In this document: piece after piece, positions 57,770 through 64,000 of the stretch
How positions within the stretch are numbered: position 1 is the stretch's first letter
Layout of the letters: every line of letters begins with the position of its first letter
DNA from: Candidatus Rifleibacteriota bacterium
GTDB taxonomy: Bacteria; Muiribacteriota; Ozemobacteria; Ozemobacterales; Ozemobacteraceae
Direction of reading: 5' to 3'
NCBI GenBank assembly: GCA_012517355.1
Contig: JAAYVD010000134.1
Span: 1-64,000, forward strand
DNA: 64,000 nt
Notes under the pieces: model-generated
Seen by the model: only the letters and a program-made list of their open reading frames with translations
What the model was told of the DNA's origin: nothing
Database searches by the model: none
Program-made: the position numbers and the translations under genes

Positions 57770-58120
57770 CCAGGGGCCCCTTTCGAAAGGAGGCTTTCGA
57801 GACTCTGGCCGGTGACTGGCACCTCACGGGTGCTGGGGAAACGGGGAAGGGACGGAAGGAGACCGAACATCCTGGCGCGGCAGGGATGTTCGAGGTTCTC
57901 CCAACCCGCCACCGGGGGCTCCAAGATCCACGATGGTTCCGGGAAATCCGGTCAGCCGCATCCCGGCAGAGGGCGGCCCCGCAGGAAGCACCTGGTGGCG
58001 GGAAGCCGTCCCGAGGCACGTTCGTCCGGCTTCATCGCTTGTCCGGGAGCGGGAACGGACCATGCAGATGTACGCAGAATCGTGTAGAATCGGAGAAACT
58101 TCTCCAGGGGGTTCTCACCG
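57770..58120 (+). other. Intergenic region with a palindrome in front of the helix-turn-helix gene
   Basis: 350 bases without a supported gene. Near its end, TAGAAT (58085-58090) could be a -10 box, and the perfect palindrome GGAGAA-AC-TTCTCC (58092-58105) lies directly after it, where a repressor would block transcription. It is 15 bases before ATG 58121, so self-regulation by the encoded DNA-binding protein is possible. Confidence 0.4.
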
Positions 58121-58723
58121 ATGTCCGAACCACGCCGCCTGCTGACCGTCCAGGAAACCGCCGCCATCCTCCACATGAACCCCGAGGTGGTGCGACGCTG
58201 GCTGCGCAACGGCACCCTCAAGGGAACCAAGGTCGGTTCCGATTGGCGGGTGGCCGAAGCCACCATCGAAGCGTTCTTGAACAAAGCCGAACCGGTCGCC
58301 GTCGACCCGGCCACGCAGGGGCCGAAGATGTGCGTCAAATTTCCCAAGTGGCTGGAATTCTCGGGGTTGCCGGAAAAGCTGAACGACCTGCTGGGCCCCT
58401 CGGGTTGGCCGATCTTCAAGAAGCTGGTGGAACTCGATTTCGAGCACGAGGAGGCCACCGCCCCGAAGATCCCCATCGACCTGCCCTCGCTCTGCCGGCG
58501 GGTCGGGTATCCCGAAGCCCTCGTCCTCAAGACCATCGCCGGCCTGGGAAAGCACGGCTACCTCACCCTGGACCCGCGACGGCCGCATCCCGCCTGGGTG
58601 AAGATCCCCACCCCGGTCAAGACGCCCGTCAGCATCCTCGACATCCCCTTCGCCGAAGGGGGCATCAAGGGCGCCCCGGAAAAGGCCTGCGAGAGCCGCT
58701 GCCTGCGCCGCTACCTGCTGTAG
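58121..58723 (+). CDS. Excisionase/MerR-type helix-turn-helix DNA-binding protein
   Basis: 200 residues from ATG 58121. Residues 5-55 are an excisionase-family winged helix: LLTVQETAAILHMNPEVVRR, WLRNGTLKGTKVGSDWRVAE, ATIEAFL. Such domains are found alone in phage excisionases and at the N-terminus of regulators. The remaining 145 residues are unassigned; LCRRVGYPEALVLKTIAGLG may be a second helix-turn-helix (winged) region, followed by basic PHPAWVKIPTPVKTP. No recombinase or phage gene is near, so it is more likely a transcription regulator than an excisionase. Confidence 0.82.
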   Translation: MSEPRRLLTVQETAAILHMNPEVVRRWLRNGTLKGTKVGSDWRVAEATIEAFLNKAEPVAVDPATQGPKMCVKFPKWLEFSGLPEKLNDLLGPSGWPIFKKLVELDFEHEEATAPKIPIDLPSLCRRVGYPEALVLKTIAGLGKHGYLTLDPRRPHPAWVKIPTPVKTPVSILDIPFAEGGIKGAPEKACESRCLRRYLL

Positions 58724-58947
58724 ACGGCCGGGAAGGGGGTGCTTTCTCATGACCACCAGTCACGGTGGATTCCCACAACACAAGGCTTCCCCCTCAGAGC
58801 CCAGTCGCCTTTTTTCCCGCCGGCCCGACCCGCGGAAATCTGCTTCCAGCCACGGCTGGCCTGCTCTCTCCCTGCGCCTTTTCTGACCCACCCCACCTGG
58901 GGCCAGCCATCAGGCCGGGAACCAGACCGCAGCAGCCGGGTCCCGTA

Positions 58948-59736
58948 CTACCGCACCGGCCCCGTGACCCGCAGGTAGCTCTCGGGCAGCGGCCGGCCGT
59001 TCGTCACGATCCGAAGGCGCTGCCCGCGCTTGATGGCGAACCGGTAGGACAGGTCGGCCGACGGCGAAAAGTCGCCGGGCTTGTTCTCGTAGACCGAGGC
59101 GGAGTCCGCCTTTCCCTCGAAGAACACCGGGGCGAAGGCCTTGTCGTCGAGCCGCACCCAGCTCAACAGCGGCCGTCCCCCGAACAGCACCTCCTCGCCG
59201 GTCGCCTCGAACAGGTGCACCTCCATCCCCGCCGGCTCACGGGTGGGCATGAAGATCTCGAGGGTTACCGGCCCGTCGGCCTCGGCCACCCCGTCCTTCG
59301 TCCCCACGCCCGTCACCTCCAGCCCCTCACCGACCGCATCGCCGCCCGTCCCGCCGGCCACCACCTGGTCCAGCGTCCCCCCGGGCGGCCGCCCCGAACG
59401 GCGTTCTCCGGCCGGTTGGAGCAGGTGCGTCCAGACGCGCCGGACCTTCTCATGAAGCGATACCCCCGCCGGCACGGGGCCGGGGTTCTGCCCCGGCATC
59501 GGGGTCGGGGCCACGGCGGACGGCTGGAACCCGCCTTCGCCCGGCGCCAGGTTGGGCGTCTCGATCCGCTCGTGCACGGGCTGATCTTCGGGGCCGACGG
59601 TCACTTCGGCCGCCCGGCCCGGGGCGGCAGCGACGGCCAGGACAGCCGGGATGAGCAGGCACGCCATCTGGTGACGCAAGGTAGGCCACGACCTCGGGGA
59701 TCCGGGATTCCACTCATGGTTGGATGTCGAAGACAA
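58948..59736 (-). CDS. Exported protein with a C-terminal beta-sandwich domain, end of the prepilin operon
   Basis: 262 residues from TTG 59736, which has AGGAGG 8 bases upstream inside the previous gene; the first ATG (59667) has no ribosome site. Signal peptide near residues 24-43 (MACLLIPAVLAVAAAPGRAA). The C-terminal 110 residues form a beta domain (VTLEIFMPTREPAGMEVHLF, RPLLSWVRLDD, YENKPGDFSPSADLSYRFAI). The same LSW...KPGDFSP pattern closes the protein at 62.9-63.9 kb. It overlaps the prepilin-like gene by 23 bases and is the last gene of that operon. Confidence 0.75.
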   Translation of the reverse strand: MSSTSNHEWNPGSPRSWPTLRHQMACLLIPAVLAVAAAPGRAAEVTVGPEDQPVHERIETPNLAPGEGGFQPSAVAPTPMPGQNPGPVPAGVSLHEKVRRVWTHLLQPAGERRSGRPPGGTLDQVVAGGTGGDAVGEGLEVTGVGTKDGVAEADGPVTLEIFMPTREPAGMEVHLFEATGEEVLFGGRPLLSWVRLDDKAFAPVFFEGKADSASVYENKPGDFSPSADLSYRFAIKRGQRLRIVTNGRPLPESYLRVTGPVR

Positions 59737-60133
59737 AGCGTTTTCCTCCTGTCAGTCCGGTGAAATCGTAGACGGTGGTCCGCCCGGGCGCGGCCCGGGT
59801 GATGACCGCCCCGCCTTCCCCGGAAACCCGCCAGGAGATGTCCTCCTGGCCGGGAAGTCCCTGTTCGCGGTCGTGCCAGACGGTCACCACCCAGGTGTCG
59901 GTGGCAGGGCGGGCCAGGGACCTGGCGGCGCGCAGATCGGTCCGCAACGCGGCCGACAACCGGGCCAGACGGTTGGCCAGCTCTTGTTCGCGGGCGGTGA
60001 TCTGGCTGGCCGACCCGGCGGAGTGTTGCCAGAACAGCAAGCCGGCCAGGCCGCCGATCAACAGGCCGGCCACCACCAGGATCTCGACCAGGGTCACCCC
60101 GATCGCTCCTGGGCCACGCACCTCAATGGACAA
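59714..60133 (-). CDS. Prepilin-type protein (minor pseudopilin, GspJ/PilW-like)
   Basis: 139 residues from ATG 60133. The leader ends AIG and is followed by VTLVEILVVAGLLIGGLAGL, the prepilin peptidase site with Glu at +5 of the mature chain and the usual helix. The position +1 residue is Val rather than Phe. The mature domain has a long helix (QELANRLARLSAALRTDLRA) and strands consistent with a type II secretion or type IV pilus minor subunit. It overlaps the large GspK/PilX-like gene by 11 bases and the exported protein downstream. Confidence 0.85.
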   Translation of the reverse strand: MSIEVRGPGAIGVTLVEILVVAGLLIGGLAGLLFWQHSAGSASQITAREQELANRLARLSAALRTDLRAARSLARPATDTWVVTVWHDREQGLPGQEDISWRVSGEGGAVITRAAPGRTTVYDFTGLTGGKRFVFDIQP

Positions 60134-62141
60134 GGAAGACCTCCTCTCCCACGCCCTGCAGGCGGTAGGCGCGCTGCCGGGTGGCGGCGGTGGTGGGATC
60201 GTAACGGTCGTCGTATTCGATCTGCCGGCCGGTGGGCGGATCGGCCACCGCGAGGCCGAGTTCGCGGGCGGCGACCAGGCCTTTGACCGAGACCTCGCGC
60301 GGCAGGGTGACCCGGCCGGCGAGGGCGATCAGGGCAGCCCCGAGGGGGGCGGCGGTTTCGACCTCGATGTCGCCACCCAGGCTGACGAGGGACAGGGGTT
60401 CCCCCCCGCCGGCCACCCCGACCTCACCCTGGAGACGGATGGTTCCATCGACCAGCACGAGACCCCCGTTGGCGAACCGCAGGGGTTCCTCGATGGTCAC
60501 CGGCCCGCCGACCAGCACCGCCCCGGGCAGCAGCAGGTCCCCCGCCTCGTCGCGGGGCAGGCCCCGGCGCAGGCCGGCCAGGTCGGGGAAGGCGAGGGTC
60601 ACACGCCGTCGCAGGAAGGACAGGTCGCCGAGAGCGCCGAGGTCGCCGCCCGAGAACCATTCCCGCCCTTCGTCGTCGAGGAGGGTGTAGGCGCTGCCGT
60701 AGGCCATCCCGCCCGGCAGGGCCGGCTGGCCATCGATCCGCAGACGTTGCGAGGCGGCCAGAGAGGTCAGGCCAGGGGGCAGGGCCGCCGGATCGATGAC
60801 CACGACGCGGGCGAACGGGTCGCCCGGGAAGTCCATCAACGGGAACAGGCCCGCGTTGTAGGGTTCCTCGGCGACGTCGGACATGCGGCGTTCGTAGGCA
60901 TCGTAGCTGCCGCCGAAGTTGTCCCTGAGGTCGGTGATGGTGCGACCCTGGCTCACTCCCGGCCAGGCATCCCCGGCAAAGAGGGTCCGGGACAACCAGG
61001 GCAGGTGGGCGGATTTTCCCGAACTCGGATGCAGCAGGCCCTGGATCAGGGCCCATTGCCGGCTGACGTTGCCCACCACCAGGGTCGGGGCGGGGTCGGC
61101 GGCGGTGCCGTTCAGGTTGAGGATCGAGGAGCGCTCGACCCGCCCGGGGAATGCCGCCAGGGCGAACTTGCCGGCCGCTTCGCGCCACTGCCGGCCCAGG
61201 GGGCGCGTTTCGACGTACCAGACGAAGTCGCCCTTCCGGCTCAGGGGTTCGGACGGGTCCAGCGGCCAGGAGAACCAGGAGTCATGCATCATAGCGTCGG
61301 CAAACCGCGGCTCGCCCCCGCCTGACGACAACCCCAACGCCCAGCGGGCGCCGCCGCCGAGGAAGACCCACCCCCGCCGGTCGAGGGCGTCCCGGACGGC
61401 GGCGGGGGGCCGAGGACCCGGCCCGATGGCCGCGCCCCCGCGGACGACCAGCGGGGCGTCGTGCAGGTCGGCGAGGTCGGAGGAATCGGCCAGCCGGTTG
61501 GCATCCAGGGCGCCCGGCTCGCGGATGAACAGGGCGAACTTGCCCACGACGGGGGGCAGGATATTGATAAGTTTTGTTGATCTGTACCAGCAAAGTCGGC
61601 AGGTGGCATCCCCCACCCGCGCGGTGGCGTGGACGAACAGGTGATACTGCCGCTCCCGCGGGTCGGGACGCAGGCCAGGCCCTGGCGGGGCGGTGAAGAG
61701 GGGCCCGGCCGGGCGCAGTTCGAACTCCACCTGCGGCGGGGCGGCCTCGGGTTGTCCGGCGGCCAGGTCGGCCAGGAGCGGGTCTTCCCAGGCAAAGCGG
61801 ACCCCCTCCTCCGGCGGCAGTCCCGACCCGTCGAGCAGGCTGGTACAGACCGCCTTCAGGTCGGCCGGCACGCGGTCGCGCTTGGGAAAGGTGCCGGGAT
61901 CTCCGCTGTTGAACCAGGCCTCCAGGCGCCGCCACTGGTCGCGGCCGGCCAGGAGGGCCCCGTTGGCGGCGTGGTAGGCCCGCTCGTAGTCGGCCAGGTG
62001 GGCGGCCATGTTCAGGTGCTCGCGCGAGAAGAAGTGCCGGGTCGCCGCCAGCAGGACGATCAGGCACAGCACGAGCAGGACCGCGGGCAGCAGAAAACCC
62101 CGCCGCGGCTGGCGGCTGGCGCGGGAAGCGGGCGGTTTCAT
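60123..62141 (-). CDS. Large GspK/PilX-like pilus-assembly-associated protein
   Basis: 672 residues from ATG 62141, overlapping the upstream prepilin stop by 4 bases. N-terminus RRGFLLPAVLLVLCLIVLLA is pilin-like but lacks Glu at +5, a feature also of GspK and PilX tip proteins. The following helix (SREHLNMAAHLADYERAYHA) is PilX-like. The rest is mainly beta structure, with a long right-handed-helix-like stretch near the end (GAVLVGGPVTIEEPLRFANG, SLVSLGGDIEVETAAPLGAA). GspK is usually about 300 residues, so this is twice as long. It is flanked by two prepilin-type genes and probably forms part of a pseudopilus tip. Confidence 0.78.
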   Translation of the reverse strand: MKPPASRASRQPRRGFLLPAVLLVLCLIVLLAATRHFFSREHLNMAAHLADYERAYHAANGALLAGRDQWRRLEAWFNSGDPGTFPKRDRVPADLKAVCTSLLDGSGLPPEEGVRFAWEDPLLADLAAGQPEAAPPQVEFELRPAGPLFTAPPGPGLRPDPRERQYHLFVHATARVGDATCRLCWYRSTKLINILPPVVGKFALFIREPGALDANRLADSSDLADLHDAPLVVRGGAAIGPGPRPPAAVRDALDRRGWVFLGGGARWALGLSSGGGEPRFADAMMHDSWFSWPLDPSEPLSRKGDFVWYVETRPLGRQWREAAGKFALAAFPGRVERSSILNLNGTAADPAPTLVVGNVSRQWALIQGLLHPSSGKSAHLPWLSRTLFAGDAWPGVSQGRTITDLRDNFGGSYDAYERRMSDVAEEPYNAGLFPLMDFPGDPFARVVVIDPAALPPGLTSLAASQRLRIDGQPALPGGMAYGSAYTLLDDEGREWFSGGDLGALGDLSFLRRRVTLAFPDLAGLRRGLPRDEAGDLLLPGAVLVGGPVTIEEPLRFANGGLVLVDGTIRLQGEVGVAGGGEPLSLVSLGGDIEVETAAPLGAALIALAGRVTLPREVSVKGLVAARELGLAVADPPTGRQIEYDDRYDPTTAATRQRAYRLQGVGEEVFLVH

Positions 62142-62641
62142 GGCGCGGGGGGCCGGCCCTGGACGATGCCCACCGCCTGGTAGGTCAACGTCTGGTCGTG
62201 CCGCGGGGTCACCCAGTCGATCCGCAGGTCGGCGCGGAACATCGGTTCCCGCGCCGATCCCCACCCTGCCAGGCGTCGCAGGGCCAGGCGTCGGGTGTAT
62301 CCCGTCGGGGCCGGTCCCACGCCCAGGCTCGACAGGGCCAGGCCGCCGGGCAGCTCGGAATCGACGGTCGGGGCCAGTTCGCACAGGACGCCCGGCGCGG
62401 CGTTCTTCAGGCCGGCCAGCAGGGAACTGGACAGGCTGGCGGCCAGCGACAGCTCGCGCGCCGCCCGGACCGCCCGCCGGCTCCCGGAAAAGACCGACCA
62501 GACCGGCCCCAGCACGGCCAGCAGGATGACGATGGCGACCAGGATCTCGACCAGCGAAAACCCGCCGGCCACCCCCGGCCCGAGGTCGGAAGCGGCCCTC
62601 GGCCGCCAGAGATGACGGCGCGCCCTCTCCCTGGCGGGCAC
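62138..62641 (-). CDS. Prepilin-type protein (minor pseudopilin, GspI/PilV-like)
   Basis: 167 residues if GTG 62641 is used; the frame is open further into repeat DNA with no better start. The leader ends VAGG and is followed by FSLVEILVAIVILLAVLGPV, an exact prepilin peptidase site with Phe +1 and Glu +5. The mature part is short and mixed (AARELSLAASLSSSLLAGLK, RADLRIDWVTPRHDQTLTYQ). The size and place at the head of the operon fit GspI or PilV. The 27-residue leader is longer than usual. A repeat pair begins 10 bases upstream of the start, so the promoter must lie in or beyond it. Confidence 0.82.
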   Translation of the reverse strand: MPARERARRHLWRPRAASDLGPGVAGGFSLVEILVAIVILLAVLGPVWSVFSGSRRAVRAARELSLAASLSSSLLAGLKNAAPGVLCELAPTVDSELPGGLALSSLGVGPAPTGYTRRLALRRLAGWGSAREPMFRADLRIDWVTPRHDQTLTYQAVGIVQGRPPAP

Positions 62642-62650
62642 CGTAGAGGG

Positions 62651-62735
62651 ACCGACCGGGACGAAGTTGGAAGGGCTTCCCCATTGCCGCCACGGAAGGG
62701 GGAGCAAAGTCCCCGTTTCACGCACCGCAAGAGGG
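62651..62735 (+). repeat. Three-hairpin repeat, first of a pair
   Basis: Head GACCGGGACGAAGTTGG (degenerate), GGCTTCCCCATTGCCGCCACGG, GTCCCCGTTTCACGC and closing CCGCAAGAGGG. Stems are weaker than in the 22.9-kb copies. Confidence 0.65.
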
Positions 62736-62736
62736 C

Positions 62737-62822
62737 TGACCGACGCGACGTCAAAAGGGCTTCCCCCTGACCGCCACGGAGCGCGGCGCGAAACGCGGGT
62801 TTCGCGCATCATGGAGAGAGGG
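62737..62822 (+). repeat. Three-hairpin repeat, second of a pair
   Basis: Head GACCGACGCGACGTC, CTTCCCCCTGACCGCCACGG, intact second hairpin GGCGCGAAACGCGGGTTTCGCGC and closing GAGAGAGGGCC. It lies between the prepilin operon and the gene at 62874. Confidence 0.75.
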
Positions 62823-62873
62823 CCGCCACGGAAGCTGGGATCAGCCCTTCGGCCGCGGATCGCGATGCCCAGG

Positions 62874-63854
62874 TCAGTCCTCCTGGAAGGCGTACCGCAG
62901 CAAGGGGGTGCCGTCGCCGAAATCCCCGTCCAGCCGGAAGGTCACGGTCTCGCCCGCCTGCAGACGCGTCTCCACCGTGGTCTCCCGCGGGGAGAAATCG
63001 CCGGGTTTGGGTTCGAAGATCGAGTCGGGAGCGGGCTTGCCATCCACGGACAACGGGGAGGGATCGACCCCGCCGGTCCGCGACCAGGACAGCCAGGTCC
63101 GTTGTTTGCCGCCGCCCGCGATGCCGACTTCCAGGGTGGCCGGGCCGTAGGTGGACAACTTCGCCGTCACGCGCAGGGTTCCCGGCTTCGGTGCCGTAAA
63201 GGTCTTCGTGCCAGGGTCAGACGCATCCATCGTCCCGGCCGGCCCACCTGCTGCGGTCCGGCCACCGCCGAGGACGTCATCCAGAGTGGCATCGCTGTCG
63301 GACGGCCGGCCCTTCCCGCTGCCGCCCCCCGTCAGGGAACCGCCCTTCAGCAGCCGCACCGTTCCCGCGAAGCCCGGACAGGACAGCCGGCCGATGGTGC
63401 CGGTCCGCGCGATGCGCAGCGCGAAATCGCCGGCTCCCTTCCCGTCGAGGGTGACCTTGCACCGCTTCGCCTGGGGATCATAGGCGATCCGCAGGCAATG
63501 CCGGCCCTCGTAGTTGTCGACGATGGCGTAGTGGTCCTTCTCCCCGTTGGGGTTCCGGATCCGGCCGTCGGTGGCGCTCACGAAATAGACGCTGCCGCGC
63601 GACAACCGGATGCACCCGTTCTCGAAGAGGTCGAGAGAGGTGTTGTTCCCGCCATCGTAGACGTAGCGCTTCGCCGTCCATCGTCCCAGTTTGACCGCAT
63701 CGAACTCGCCGTCGAACTCGAGCGTCCAGGCCGCCCCCAGGGAGGCCCCGACGTTGACGGTCCCCCCACGCTGCACCGTCAGCTCCTGGCCCGCAGCCGC
63801 CAGGGTCAGTCCGACAAAGGCCACCAGGCCCAGCAGCATCCATCCACGTTTCAT
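62874..63854 (-). CDS. Exported two-domain beta-sandwich protein
   Basis: 326 residues from ATG 63854, with AAGGAG 8 bases upstream. Signal peptide at about 1-22 (MLLGLVAFVGLTLAAAGQ). The N-terminal 150 residues are beta-rich (AWTLEFDGEFDAVKLGRWTA, CIRLSRGSVYFVSATDGRIR), followed by a Gly-rich linker near 165-195. The C-terminal 120 residues (GTLRVTAKLSTYGPATLEVG, RTWLSWSRTGG, FEPKPGDFSPRETTVETRLQ) match the C-terminal domain of the protein at 58.9-59.7 kb in the LSW and KPGDFSP segments. That shared domain may bind the pseudopilus or a surface polymer. Bases 63855-64000 show no further gene. Confidence 0.78.
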   Translation of the reverse strand: MKRGWMLLGLVAFVGLTLAAAGQELTVQRGGTVNVGASLGAAWTLEFDGEFDAVKLGRWTAKRYVYDGGNNTSLDLFENGCIRLSRGSVYFVSATDGRIRNPNGEKDHYAIVDNYEGRHCLRIAYDPQAKRCKVTLDGKGAGDFALRIARTGTIGRLSCPGFAGTVRLLKGGSLTGGGSGKGRPSDSDATLDDVLGGGRTAAGGPAGTMDASDPGTKTFTAPKPGTLRVTAKLSTYGPATLEVGIAGGGKQRTWLSWSRTGGVDPSPLSVDGKPAPDSIFEPKPGDFSPRETTVETRLQAGETVTFRLDGDFGDGTPLLRYAFQED

Positions 63855-64000
63855 CGTCGCTCTCCTTCTCTCATTCACATCGTTCGGAAGACCTCCCTGG
63901 CCGCGGGAACCACCGCCCGCTCCAGTTACCCCATCTTCCCATAATTCCCCTCAGGAGGGCCACCAGAAATTGCCAGTGGCCGGCCCCTGCTCGTGGCATC

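Overview
The window is high-G+C DNA (about two thirds G+C by eye), densely coded on both strands. It encodes a two-membrane bacterium: there is a TonB-dependent outer-membrane receptor, an ExbB/ExbD/TonB set, prepilin-like proteins and very many exported proteins. Large beta-sandwich surface protein, clostripain-type peptidase, ankyrin/TPR/Sel1/HEAT proteins and membrane class III cyclases together suggest a poorly cultivated, large-genome lineage (Candidatus Riflebacteria/Ozemobacteria is my guess, not proven). No rRNA, tRNA, CRISPR array or replication origin was seen.

Layout. 0-8.2 kb: a decayed insertion-sequence transposase has cut off the 5' end of a giant repeat-rich surface protein; a RelE/HigB-type toxin with an in-frame stop and its intact antitoxin follow. 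8.2-17 kb: exported wall-associated and scaffold proteins (HEAT, SH3b+3D, NlpC/P60-like, beta-propellers, TPR-ankyrin) and an EEP-fold nuclease/phosphatase. 17.3-22 kb: a transketolase and a glycine-amidinotransferase-like enzyme, translationally coupled, then an exported MsrB-MsrA fusion. 22.1-22.9 kb: a two-gene operon behind a textbook sigma-54 promoter. 23.5-29.4 kb: two overlapping receptor-like class III nucleotide cyclases whose catalytic residues are split between them like mammalian C1/C2. 29.4-40.6 kb: Sel1 protein, LysE-type exporter, a run of exported peptidases (M14, HExxH, C11), an RsbW-like kinase, FecR-like and TPR proteins, PsiE-like membrane protein. 41-56 kb: lipoprotein plus TonB-dependent receptor on the plus strand, then on the minus strand MoeA-like enzyme, thioredoxin-fold protein, FmdE remnant, TonB-ExbD-ExbB, and an ECF-type transporter (S, T, fused double ATPase) with a DUF364-type protein and a methyltransferase. 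I read this as a trace-metal or metal-cofactor acquisition island. 56-64 kb: exported propeller-like protein, a helix-turn-helix protein and a four-gene prepilin-type operon, flanked by two proteins sharing a C-terminal domain.

Between these blocks lies a dispersed family of roughly 80-bp elements with three hairpins, often in head-to-tail pairs. Some copies run into the coding ends of neighbouring genes. The two strongest novel observations are the split cyclase pair and this repeat family.
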